This document shows positions 16,947-24,841 of a DNA stretch of 41,138 bases, in pieces. The position numbers and the translations under genes are program-made. This DNA comes from CALOBA01 sp942491465 (GTDB taxonomy: Bacteria > Pseudomonadota > Gammaproteobacteria > Chromatiales > Chromatiaceae). The DNA lies in the NCBI GenBank assembly GCA_942491465.1, contig CALOBA010000027.1, positions 1-41,138 on the forward strand, written 5' to 3'. The first letter of the stretch is position 1. Every line of letters begins with the position of its first letter. The notes beneath the pieces were generated by a model, which had not been told where the DNA came from, did no database searches, and was given only the letters and a program-made list of their open reading frames with translations.

Positions 16947-17004
16947 AGGCGATTTCTGTCAACTTTCCTGCGTCATCTGGTATGAAAGTTTCCGGCAATC
17001 GCCT
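16947..17004. terminator. Two-step palindrome overlapping the diguanylate cyclase stop
   Basis: The outer arms AGGCGATT (16947-16954) and AATCGCCT (16997-17004) enclose inner arms AACTTTC (16961-16967) and GAAAGTT (16984-16990). The gaps are symmetric 6-base gaps and the loop is 16 bases. The right outer arm includes the first base of the diguanylate cyclase stop. A bidirectional terminator or RNA-stability element is the likely role. Confidence 0.45.
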
Positions 17005-18868
17005 AATACTCCCCCGCTGCCCCGTCCCACATCTCCGGGCGGAAGCGCTCGACGCGGTTGCGCCCGGCGTCCTTGGCCGCGTACAGCGCCACGTCGGCGT
17101 ACTTGACCACCTGCCAGAAGCTCTCGCCGTCGGCGGGGAAGTCGGCGACGCCGATGGAGAGGGTCTTCTGCAGCGCCTGGCCGGGCAGCTGCACGCGCAT
17201 CTGCTCTACGGCGGCGCGGACCTTCTCCGCCACCAGCATGGCGCCGTCGCCGTCGGTGTCGTGGAGGATGACCATGAACTCCTCGCCGCCGAAGCGGATG
17301 GTCAGGTCGGCGGCGCGTACGCTCTGGCGGATGACCCGCGACAGGTCCACCAGGACCTTGTCGCCGGCCTCGTGGCCATAGGTGTCGTTGACCTTCTTGA
17401 AGTAGTCCAGATCGAGCATCAGCACGCCGACGTGGGTCTGGTTGCGCAGGGCGCGGGCCACCAGGGTGTCGACGTACTCCTCGAGAAAGCGGCGGTTGTA
17501 GAGCCCGGTCATGGCGTCGCGCAGGGTCGACTCGCGCAAGGTCTCCATCAGCCGCTTGGCCTCCAGCACCGGCGCGGCCTCGCGCAGATGGATGGACAGG
17601 AACGGGACGGCGTCGGCCAGGCGCTGGGCCTCGCTCGCGGGGGCCACCAGCTGGACCACGCTGCCGACGCCGCCGGACTGCAGGATCGGCAGGCAGACAT
17701 GCTCCATGGCCGGGTCTTCGTCCTTGCCGGTGAACATGGTGCAGATGCCGCTGTGCTGGAAGGCGTCGACGCGATGGCCGGTGCGACGCACGCGGCAGGC
17801 CTCGGCTCGCACCAGGATCTGCGGGTCACACCAGTGGTTGTCCTCGCAGGCGGTGCCGTCGAGCACCACCGGCAGCATATGGTTTTTGCTGTCGTCCACC
17901 TCGAAGACGGTGAAGCGCTCCACGCCGAGGCGGTGACGGATGACGTCGGCGAGCCGCTCATAGACCTCGGCCTTGGTCTCGTCCTCCTCGATGGCCTGCT
18001 TGAAGCGGGCACCGTCCACCAGCTCGTCGACGATGCGCGTGGTCTCCGCCATCAGATTGCGACCGGTTTGGCCGTCGTAGCGGATCAGCTGCCCGATGCG
18101 CTCGGAGATGCCGCGCAGCCCCTGCTCCAGCAGATCCAGCAGTTGGTTCAGCCCGGCGGCGATGCGCCCGGCCTCGTCATCTCCCTGTTCCGACACGCGC
18201 ACCGACAGGTCGCCCGTGCCGGCGCGGCCGACCACCTGCTCCACCGCCTCGGTGGCCGCGACCACGGGCTGGTACAGGTAGCGCAGCAGCAGCAGCAGCA
18301 CCGGCACGCAGCAGAGGATGGTCAGCCCTAGGAACAGGAGGCCGAACAGGCCCTGCTGCTGGATCTCGCCGAGGGCGATCTGGATGGTGACGGCGCCGAG
18401 CACCGTGCCCTCAGGTACCTGATGGCAGGTCAGGCAGTTCGGGGTGCCGCGGGTGTCGGCGATGTAGGGGATGGTGGCCCGAAACATGGGCTCGGCCTGG
18501 TCGGTCACCAGCAGATAGCGCGGCCGGCCCGAGGCCAGCACCTGCTCGTCGATCTCGTCGGCCTGCTGCGAGCGCGTGGGCCCGGGGCCGAACTGCTGCA
18601 CCACCCGCGGCGAGCGCGCGACCCGCACCTCGGCCAGCCCGCGGGTTTCCGCCAGCCGGGCGAGCAGCCGGTCGAGCTTGTCGGTGGCGTTGTTCAGCAT
18701 GGCCTCGGTCAGCGCCACCCGCGTCATCTCCGCCGAGGTCTGGGCGTACCGGGTCGCCCCGGCGATGGTGAAATAGCGCACCAACCAGCCCGTGGCCAGC
18801 ACCAGCACCACCGCCAGCACCACCGAGCCGCCGACGACCATCAGCCCCGTCTTCTGCCGCAATCGCAA
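17003..18868 (-). CDS. Membrane diguanylate cyclase with periplasmic CxxCH domain
   Basis: This 621-aa protein makes c-di-GMP from GTP. The order is TM1 (about 10-30), a periplasmic sensor (31-170), TM2 (172-195), HAMP (195-250), a GAF-like middle (290-430), and GGDEF (450-612). The catalytic motif is GGEEF at 527-531. An RxxD inhibitory site (RAAD, 518-521) sits five residues before it, so product inhibition is expected. The sensor holds CLTCH at 145-149, a c-type heme-attachment motif, in a Tll0287-like context (FRATIPYIADTRGTPNCLTCH). The GAF-like part has five cysteines (341, 347, 358, 376, 392), suggesting metal or redox sensing, which is inference. It is a single gene, convergent with glcF and divergent from the NADAR gene. 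Confidence 0.92.
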   Translation of the reverse strand: MRLRQKTGLMVVGGSVVLAVVLVLATGWLVRYFTIAGATRYAQTSAEMTRVALTEAMLNNATDKLDRLLARLAETRGLAEVRVARSPRVVQQFGPGPTRSQQADEIDEQVLASGRPRYLLVTDQAEPMFRATIPYIADTRGTPNCLTCHQVPEGTVLGAVTIQIALGEIQQQGLFGLLFLGLTILCCVPVLLLLLRYLYQPVVAATEAVEQVVGRAGTGDLSVRVSEQGDDEAGRIAAGLNQLLDLLEQGLRGISERIGQLIRYDGQTGRNLMAETTRIVDELVDGARFKQAIEEDETKAEVYERLADVIRHRLGVERFTVFEVDDSKNHMLPVVLDGTACEDNHWCDPQILVRAEACRVRRTGHRVDAFQHSGICTMFTGKDEDPAMEHVCLPILQSGGVGSVVQLVAPASEAQRLADAVPFLSIHLREAAPVLEAKRLMETLRESTLRDAMTGLYNRRFLEEYVDTLVARALRNQTHVGVLMLDLDYFKKVNDTYGHEAGDKVLVDLSRVIRQSVRAADLTIRFGGEEFMVILHDTDGDGAMLVAEKVRAAVEQMRVQLPGQALQKTLSIGVADFPADGESFWQVVKYADVALYAAKDAGRNRVERFRPEMWDGAAGEY

Positions 18869-19065
18869 TCGTCACCCCTCCGTCTCGCACCAGGATCGGC
18901 CGGCGCCCGCAAGCGCGACCCGCTGCGCGCCATCCTAAGCCGCCACCGCCCAACCGCCAAGCGGGATGGGGGCGGGAGCGGGCGAAGCGCTGACCGGCCG
19001 TCGCGTGCAACAATGTCGCTTTGCCGTGCCGATGCGATCTGCACTGCCTTGAACCTCGGAGAGCC

Positions 19066-19656
19066 ATGAAGACCAAGCAACCCACGGCCATGAGACCCGA
19101 GGACTGCCGCTCGGCAGCCGACCTGATCGCCTGCTGCAACGCCGGGGCCCAGCCGCACTACCTGTTCTTCTGGGGGCAGACCGAGGACGCCGAGGGCCAG
19201 CTCAGCCGGGCCTGCCTGAGCCAATGGTATCCGTCGCCCTTCGTCGCCGACGGCCTCGCCTATGCCAGCGCAGAGCACTACATGATGGCCGCCAAGGCCC
19301 GACTATTCGGCGATGAGGAGACCCGGGCGCGCATCCTGGAGGCCCCGTCGCCGGGCACCGCCAAGGCGCTGGGGCGCGCGGTCCGGGGCTTCGACCAGCC
19401 CCTTTGGGAGGAGCGCCGCTTTGCCATCGTAACCACCGCCTCGGTGCTGAAATTCGCCCAACACCCCCGGCTCGCGCGCTTCCTGCTCGGGACCGGGAGC
19501 CAAGTGCTGGTGGAGGCGAGCCCGATCGACAAGATCTGGGGCATCGGGCTCGCCGAGGCCAGCCCGCGGGCGCGCATCCCGGCGCAGTGGCGCGGCATCA
19601 ATCTGCTCGGCTTCGCGCTGATGGCGGCCCGTGCGCAGTTGGTGCAACAGGGCTGA
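19066..19656 (+). CDS. NADAR-family protein (YbiA-like)
   Basis: This 196-aa protein contains the NADAR fold: FWGQTEDAEGQLS, SQWYPSPFVADGLAYASAEHYMMAAKARLFGD, and the C-terminal ILEASPIDKIWGIGLAEASP. Family members act as N-glycosidases on ribose-linked compounds. YbiA-type members hydrolyse damaged riboflavin intermediates, and others remove ADP-ribose from nucleic acid or are tied to NAD/ADP-ribose chemistry. The catalytic specificity cannot be read here. The ATG at 19066 is preceded by CGGAGAG. An N-terminal segment of about 25 residues before the domain is longer than in E. coli YbiA. The patatin-like gene begins 40 bases downstream on the same strand, so they may be co-transcribed. Confidence 0.9.
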   Translation: MKTKQPTAMRPEDCRSAADLIACCNAGAQPHYLFFWGQTEDAEGQLSRACLSQWYPSPFVADGLAYASAEHYMMAAKARLFGDEETRARILEAPSPGTAKALGRAVRGFDQPLWEERRFAIVTTASVLKFAQHPRLARFLLGTGSQVLVEASPIDKIWGIGLAEASPRARIPAQWRGINLLGFALMAARAQLVQQG

Positions 19657-19696
19657 GACTTCTGATATCCCAATCAACCGAGGGGGCCGGACTACG

Positions 19697-20608
19697 ATGT
19701 CTGATTCGAAGACCGTATCGCTGATCCTGGGCAGCGGCGGTGCGCGCGGGTTGGCGCACATCGGCGTGATTGCCGAACTTGAGGAACGCGGCTACACGAT
19801 CTCGTCCATCGTGGGCTGCTCCATGGGGGCACTCGTCGGCGGCCTGTACGCCGCCGGCAGACTCTCGGACTTCGAGTCCTGGGTCATCACCCTGTCGGAA
19901 TGGGACGTCATCCGTTTCCTCGACATCTCCTTGACCAACCGATCCGGCATGATGAAGGGCGACCTCATCATGTCCGAGCTGCGAGAACTGGTGGGGGAGC
20001 AGTTGATCGAAGATCTGCCGATGCGTTTCACCGCGGTGGCGACCGACCTCAGACACAAGAAGGAGGTCTGGTTGAGTCGCGGCGATCTGTTCGAGGCGAT
20101 CCGGGCGTCGATCTCAATCCCCGGGATCTTTACGCCCAAGGAGATCGACGGCAAGGCCCTGGTGGACGGCGGCCTGCTGAATCCGCTGCCGGTGGCGCCG
20201 GCCACCGATCATGCCACCGACCTGTCCATCGCGGTGAATTTGAACGGGCGGGAAGTGGCGCAACCCCTGGGGCCGAATCCACCGCCGCTGCCCGCGGGCT
20301 CCATCGCGTCCTACCGGTCGCGTATCGAGGGGTTCGTCGCCGGCCTCCAGGACAAGCTCGGCATCGAACCGCAGCCCGAGCAGGCATCCACACGGCCGAT
20401 GCACCTGACCGACGTGCTGCTCGGCATGTTCGACACCATGCAGGTGGCCATCGCGCGTTATCGGCTGGCGTCCTACCCGCCCGACATCCTCATCGAGATT
20501 CCGGACAACGTCTGCGAGACCCACGAGTTCTACAAGGCCGCGCAACTGATCGCCGCGGGGCGTTTCTGGGCGCGGGAGTGTCTCGACCGTCGGGCCGAAC
20601 AAGGTTGA
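19697..20608 (+). CDS. Patatin-like phospholipase (RssA/NTE type)
   Basis: This 303-aa serine hydrolase has the oxyanion motif GSGGARG (12-18), the nucleophile elbow GCSMG with Ser42, and the DGG motif with Asp157 completing the Ser-Asp dyad. Patatin-like proteins hydrolyse phospholipid or lysophospholipid acyl esters. The closest style is the cytoplasmic RssA/YchK group; there is no signal peptide and no outer-membrane domain. The ATG at 19697 gives the family N-terminus, with a purine-rich GAGGGGG about 10 bases before. It follows the NADAR gene. It lacks the adjacent cyclase expected of the phage-defence patatin CapV. Confidence 0.9.
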   Translation: MSDSKTVSLILGSGGARGLAHIGVIAELEERGYTISSIVGCSMGALVGGLYAAGRLSDFESWVITLSEWDVIRFLDISLTNRSGMMKGDLIMSELRELVGEQLIEDLPMRFTAVATDLRHKKEVWLSRGDLFEAIRASISIPGIFTPKEIDGKALVDGGLLNPLPVAPATDHATDLSIAVNLNGREVAQPLGPNPPPLPAGSIASYRSRIEGFVAGLQDKLGIEPQPEQASTRPMHLTDVLLGMFDTMQVAIARYRLASYPPDILIEIPDNVCETHEFYKAAQLIAAGRFWARECLDRRAEQG

Positions 20609-20933
20609 CCCTGCGTCAGTTCGGCTCGCGGCCCGCCGGGCCCTCCACAGCGATTCGCCCCGGATTGCCGTCGAACAGCGGTGCGATGCTGCGTCAACAG
20701 CAAGCTGTCCTGAGTTCGGCGGCTTGTCGGGTTCGCTGCAACGCAACCAACAATCAACCGTTTTAGGCTTGCGCAGCCGGGCCGGGGATGCGTAAGCTTG
20801 CGGGTTGGACTCGCGTTTGCCGACATCCGCACCGCGCTGCCGGCGATGCCCGTCCCACCGATACTCCAGCACGAGCATCCACGCTCACCGATATGATCGA
20901 CCCGCCCAAGCGCGGGCCGGGGAAGTAGCAAAG
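20609..20933. other. Intergenic region before glgC
   Basis: This 325-base segment holds no convincing gene. A short hairpin GGCCC/GGGCC at 20630-20642 lies after the patatin gene and may aid termination. It should contain the promoter for the glgC-rfbBAC run, but I cannot identify the -35 and -10 with confidence. Confidence 0.4.
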
Positions 20934-22193
20934 ATGGTAACCGATCGAATCACCGCCTTCGTCATGGCCGGCGGCCAGGGCTCACGACTCCAACCGTTGA
21001 CCGCGGCACGCTCCAAGCCGTCGGTCCCGTTCGGGTCGCGCTACCGACTTGTGGACTTCGTCCTCAGCAATCTGGTCAACTCCCAGATCCGGACCATCTA
21101 TCTGCTGGTCCAGTACAAATCACAGTCCCTGATCGAGCACGTCCGCAAAGCCTGGACAATCTCGCCGCTGCTGCAGGATCAGTTCGTTACCGTCGTTCCG
21201 CCGCAGATGCGCAGCGGCAGCAACTGGTTCCAAGGCACTGCGGACGCGGTGCACCAGAACATCAACCTGCTGGAAGAACATGCGCCGGATTTCGTCGCCG
21301 TCTTCGGGGCCGACCACATCTACCGCATGGATATCCGACAGATGGTGGAGTTCCACAAGCAGAGCAATGCCGATGTCACCATCGCCGCGCTGCCCGTGCC
21401 GCTGGAAGATGCGAAGGGCTTCGGCGTCATTGCCGCCGACGCAGAAGGGCGCATCAAGGCATTTCAGGAAAAACCCACCAATCCGTCACCGATGCCGACG
21501 GATCCGAATCAAGCATTTGCATCCATGGGCAACTACATCTTCAGCACCGAGGTGCTGATGAAGGCCCTAAACGACGCCCAAGAGGCCGGCGAGACCGATT
21601 TCGGTCAACACGTCCTGCCGCGCCTGCTCAACAGTGGGCACCGGCTGTTCGCCTACGATTTCGCGACCAACACGATCCCGGGCGTCAAAGAGCACGAGAC
21701 ACCTGTCTACTGGCGTGATGTCGGCACCATCGATGCCTACTTCAACGCCCACAAAGACGTGCTCGGCGCCGAGCCTGCATTCGACGCCTTCAACCCGGAA
21801 TGGCCTATCTATTCGAGCAATTACCAAGGCCCGGTGGCACGCGTCCTCGGCGGCCAGATGGAAAACACCCTGCTCGGGGCCGCCACCGTCATTCACGGCA
21901 ACACCAAGATCCGCAATTCGATCATTCGCCGCGAGGCGGTCATCGAAGAAGACGTCGAGCTCGAGGACTGCATCATCATGGACTATGTACGCATCTGTCG
22001 CGGCGCCCGACTCAAGCGCGTCATCGTCGAACGCCACAACAAGATTGCCCCCGGCACCCGACTCGGCTTCGACCCCGAGCAGGATCGTCAGCTCTACACC
22101 GTCAGCGCCGGCGGCGTCACCGTCGTGCCCTCCGGCGGAACGAGCGTCTACGCGCGTGACATTCGCGGCATCGGTCGGGGCTACGGGGAATAG
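20934..22193 (+). CDS. glgC: Glucose-1-phosphate adenylyltransferase (ADP-glucose pyrophosphorylase)
   Basis: GlgC makes ADP-glucose from ATP and glucose-1-phosphate, the controlling step of bacterial glycogen synthesis. The 419-aa length is standard. The N-terminal nucleotidyltransferase motif AGGQGSRLQPLTAARSKPSVPFG, the catalytic-region FGADHIYRMD, FQEKPTNP, and the C-terminal left-handed beta-helix (ENTLLGAATVIHGNTKIRNSIIRR) are all present. A GGGGAAG sequence precedes the ATG at 20934. rfbB begins 12 bases after the stop, so this glycogen gene probably shares a transcript with dTDP-sugar genes, an atypical pairing. glgA, glgB and glgP are not in the window. Confidence 0.95.
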   Translation: MVTDRITAFVMAGGQGSRLQPLTAARSKPSVPFGSRYRLVDFVLSNLVNSQIRTIYLLVQYKSQSLIEHVRKAWTISPLLQDQFVTVVPPQMRSGSNWFQGTADAVHQNINLLEEHAPDFVAVFGADHIYRMDIRQMVEFHKQSNADVTIAALPVPLEDAKGFGVIAADAEGRIKAFQEKPTNPSPMPTDPNQAFASMGNYIFSTEVLMKALNDAQEAGETDFGQHVLPRLLNSGHRLFAYDFATNTIPGVKEHETPVYWRDVGTIDAYFNAHKDVLGAEPAFDAFNPEWPIYSSNYQGPVARVLGGQMENTLLGAATVIHGNTKIRNSIIRREAVIEEDVELEDCIIMDYVRICRGARLKRVIVERHNKIAPGTRLGFDPEQDRQLYTVSAGGVTVVPSGGTSVYARDIRGIGRGYGE

Positions 22194-22205
22194 CACGCCG
22201 CTACC

Positions 22206-23261
22206 ATGCAGACCATCCTCGTCACCGGCGGCGCCGGCTTCATCGGCGGCAACTTTGTTCACTTCATGCTGGCACGGGGTGATTGCCGCATCGTCAATCT
22301 CGACAAGCTGACCTACGCGGGTAATCCGGATACCCTGACGGAGCTTGAGGGCCATCCCGACCATCAGTTTATCCAAGGTGATATCGGGGATCGACCGCTC
22401 GTCCAGCGACTGCTGGACGAGCATCAGATCGATGCCATCGTCAATTTTGCCGCCGAAAGCCACGTCGACCGGTCCATTGACGGCCCCGCCACGTTCATCG
22501 AGACCAACGTTGTCGGCACCTTCAATCTGTTGGACTGCGCCCGCGCCTATTGGAGCGGGCTTGACGAGCCCAAGCGATCGGCGTTTCGTTTCTTGCATGT
22601 CTCAACGGATGAGGTGTACGGCTCGCTGGGCATGGAGGGCCAGTTCACCGAGACCACAGCATACGCGCCCAATTCGCCGTATTCGGCATCGAAGGCGGCC
22701 TCGGATCACTTGGTGCGGGCCTGGCATCACACCTACGGGCTGCCGGTGCTGACGACCAATTGCTCGAACAACTACGGTCCGTATCAGTTTCCCGAAAAGC
22801 TCATTCCGCTGATGATCGAAAAGGCCATGGCCGGCGAGCCGCTCCCGATCTACGGTGATGGCGGAAACGTGCGCGACTGGCTCTACGTCGAAGACCACTG
22901 CCGAGCCATCGCCCGCGTGCTTGAGGCCGGCCGGCCGGGCGAGGTCTACAACGTAGGCGGCGATAGCGAGCGAACCAACCTGGAAGTTGTCGACACGCTG
23001 TGCGCACTGCTCGACGAGGCATTGCCGAACTCGCCCCACCGGCCACACGCCGCACTGAAGCATTTCGTTTCCGACCGCCCCGGCCATGATCGCCGCTACG
23101 CCATCGACGCCAGCAAGCTGAAGCAGGAACTGGGCTGGGTAGCCACCGAGAGCTTCGAATCCGGGCTGCGCCGAACACTGCGCTGGTACCTCGACCATCG
23201 CCCGTGGGTCGAGCGCGTCACCGACGGCAGCTATCGCGGCCAGCGGCTCGGTACGGCATAG
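22206..23261 (+). CDS. rfbB: dTDP-glucose 4,6-dehydratase
   Basis: RfbB (RmlB) converts dTDP-glucose to dTDP-4-dehydro-6-deoxyglucose, using tightly bound NAD. The 351-aa extended SDR protein has the Rossmann motif GGAGFIGGNF at 8-17, the catalytic TDE (134-136) that separates dehydratases from epimerases, and YSASK with Tyr159 and Lys163. NCSNNYGPYQFPEKLIPLMI follows the family pattern. It sits 12 bases after glgC, with rfbA starting 37 bases after its stop. It is the first of three dTDP-sugar enzymes in biosynthetic partnership. Confidence 0.96.
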   Translation: MQTILVTGGAGFIGGNFVHFMLARGDCRIVNLDKLTYAGNPDTLTELEGHPDHQFIQGDIGDRPLVQRLLDEHQIDAIVNFAAESHVDRSIDGPATFIETNVVGTFNLLDCARAYWSGLDEPKRSAFRFLHVSTDEVYGSLGMEGQFTETTAYAPNSPYSASKAASDHLVRAWHHTYGLPVLTTNCSNNYGPYQFPEKLIPLMIEKAMAGEPLPIYGDGGNVRDWLYVEDHCRAIARVLEAGRPGEVYNVGGDSERTNLEVVDTLCALLDEALPNSPHRPHAALKHFVSDRPGHDRRYAIDASKLKQELGWVATESFESGLRRTLRWYLDHRPWVERVTDGSYRGQRLGTA

Positions 23262-23298
23262 CGCACCCATAGCACCGTTGATATCCGATCAGACCACG

Positions 23299-24183
23299 AT
23301 GAATCGCAAGGGCATCATCCTCGCCGGAGGATCCGGTACTCGCCTGCATCCGCTGACGATTGCGCTGAGCAAGCAGCTGCTGCCGGTCTACGACAAACCG
23401 ATGATCTACTATCCGTTGGCCGTGCTGATGCTTGCCGGAATCCGCGAGATATTGATCATCACAACGCCGCGCGACCAACCGGCCTTCGTCGATCTGCTTG
23501 GAGACGGCTCCCAATGGGGTATTGAGATCGAATATGCCCCGCAGCCGGAGCCCGGCGGCTTGGCCCAAGCCTTTCTCATCGGTCGACCGTTCATCAACGG
23601 CGATCCGTCCTGCCTGATTCTCGGCGACAACATCTTCTACGGCACTGGCCTGGTCAAACGTCTGCGCGAAGCCGCCGCCCGCACCAGCGGCGCAACCGTG
23701 TTCGGCTACTGGGTCAAGGACCCGGAACGCTATGGCGTCGCCGAGGTCGACAGTCGCGGTCGCGTCCTGAGCTTGGAGGAGAAGCCCAAGACTCCAAAAT
23801 CCAACTATGCGGTCACCGGCGTGTACTTCTATGACGAACACGCCTGCGATTATGCCGACAACCTGCGCCCCTCGGCACGCGGAGAGTTGGAGATCACGGA
23901 CCTGAACAAGTGCTACCTAAAGGACGGGCAGCTACACCTTGAGCAGCTCGGACGCGGCATCGCCTGGCTCGACACCGGCACCCATGAATCCCTGATCAAG
24001 GCAGCCAACTTCATCGAGACCATCGAGGCCAGGCAAGGACTCAAGATCTGTTCACCGGAGGAGATTGCCTTCAACAATGGCTGGATCGACGCCGATCAGT
24101 TGCGCGCAATCGCCGAGCCGCTACTCAAGAGCGGTTATGGCGAGTATCTGCTCTGGCTGCTGCAACGAGAATCGGCCCAATGA
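23299..24183 (+). CDS. rfbA: Glucose-1-phosphate thymidylyltransferase
   Basis: RfbA (RmlA) couples dTTP and glucose-1-phosphate to dTDP-glucose, the entry step of the dTDP-rhamnose route. The 294-aa protein starts at the ATG at 23299 (MNRKGIILAGG), giving the standard N-terminus. A TTG seven codons earlier is in frame but unneeded. GGSGTRL (10-16), Lys25 in LSKQLLPVYDKPMIYYPL, GDNIFYG and the EEKPKTPKSNYAVTG segment are classic. The stop overlaps the rfbC start (ATGA), indicating translational coupling. Confidence 0.96.
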   Translation: MNRKGIILAGGSGTRLHPLTIALSKQLLPVYDKPMIYYPLAVLMLAGIREILIITTPRDQPAFVDLLGDGSQWGIEIEYAPQPEPGGLAQAFLIGRPFINGDPSCLILGDNIFYGTGLVKRLREAAARTSGATVFGYWVKDPERYGVAEVDSRGRVLSLEEKPKTPKSNYAVTGVYFYDEHACDYADNLRPSARGELEITDLNKCYLKDGQLHLEQLGRGIAWLDTGTHESLIKAANFIETIEARQGLKICSPEEIAFNNGWIDADQLRAIAEPLLKSGYGEYLLWLLQRESAQ

Positions 24184-24749
24184 AGGTTATTCCACAACAG
24201 ATTCCAGAGGTTTTGCTCATCGAGCCCCAAGTCTTCGGCGACGAGCGCGGCTGGTTTTGCGAATCCTGGCAGCAGGAGCGCTACTCTCAGCACGGCGTCG
24301 AAGGCCGATTCGTCCAAGACAACATGGCTTGGTCCCGGCGAGGGACATTGCGAGGGCTACACATTCAGCACCCCCATGGCCAAGGCAAGCTGGTCCAAGT
24401 GCTCGCGGGCGAGGTATTCGATGTCGCGGTCGACGTGCGCCGCGGATCTCCTTGGTTTGGCCGTTGGAGCGCTGCCCGACTCAACGCAGACAGCAAACAT
24501 CAATTCTGGATCCCCAGCGGCTTCCTCCACGGCTATGTCGTCACCAGCGAAGAGGCCCTGTTCGCCTATAAATGCACGGACCACTATCATCCAGAGACGC
24601 AGTTCAGCGTGAATTGGCAAGATCCGGCGCTCAGCATCGACTGGCCGGTGGACTCGTTGACCGCCATCCTGGCGGACAAAGATCGAAACGCACCGATGCT
24701 GTGTGACATACCGCAGGACCGCCTTCCCAGCTATCGAGCAACCGCATAG
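24180..24749 (+). CDS. rfbC: dTDP-4-dehydrorhamnose 3,5-epimerase
   Basis: RfbC (RmlC) epimerises C3 and C5 of dTDP-4-dehydro-6-deoxyglucose. The 189-aa cupin has the core LRGLHIQHPHGQGKLVQVLAGEVFDVAVDVR with the catalytic His61, and later FLHGYVVTSEEALFAYKCTDHYHPE. The start overlaps the rfbA stop by four bases. The final enzyme of the rhamnose route, RfbD, is not in this run. Either it lies elsewhere or the intermediate feeds another deoxysugar. The gene is convergent with a secreted surface protein 92 bases away. Confidence 0.96.
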   Translation: MKVIPQQIPEVLLIEPQVFGDERGWFCESWQQERYSQHGVEGRFVQDNMAWSRRGTLRGLHIQHPHGQGKLVQVLAGEVFDVAVDVRRGSPWFGRWSAARLNADSKHQFWIPSGFLHGYVVTSEEALFAYKCTDHYHPETQFSVNWQDPALSIDWPVDSLTAILADKDRNAPMLCDIPQDRLPSYRATA

Positions 24750-24841
24750 CAACCGCAACCAACGGGCACCGCGATGGACAGGCCCTTGCCAGCGGGCGCT
24801 GGAATCCGTTCCGAAGACAAGCGCTTGAAGCGCAGCGCCGA

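Noticed and set aside
4521..20608. CBASS-like defence pairing of a cyclase-domain protein and a patatin hydrolase
   Set aside because: The two genes are about 13 kb apart with housekeeping genes between. The cyclase domain is of class III type and not a CD-NTase.
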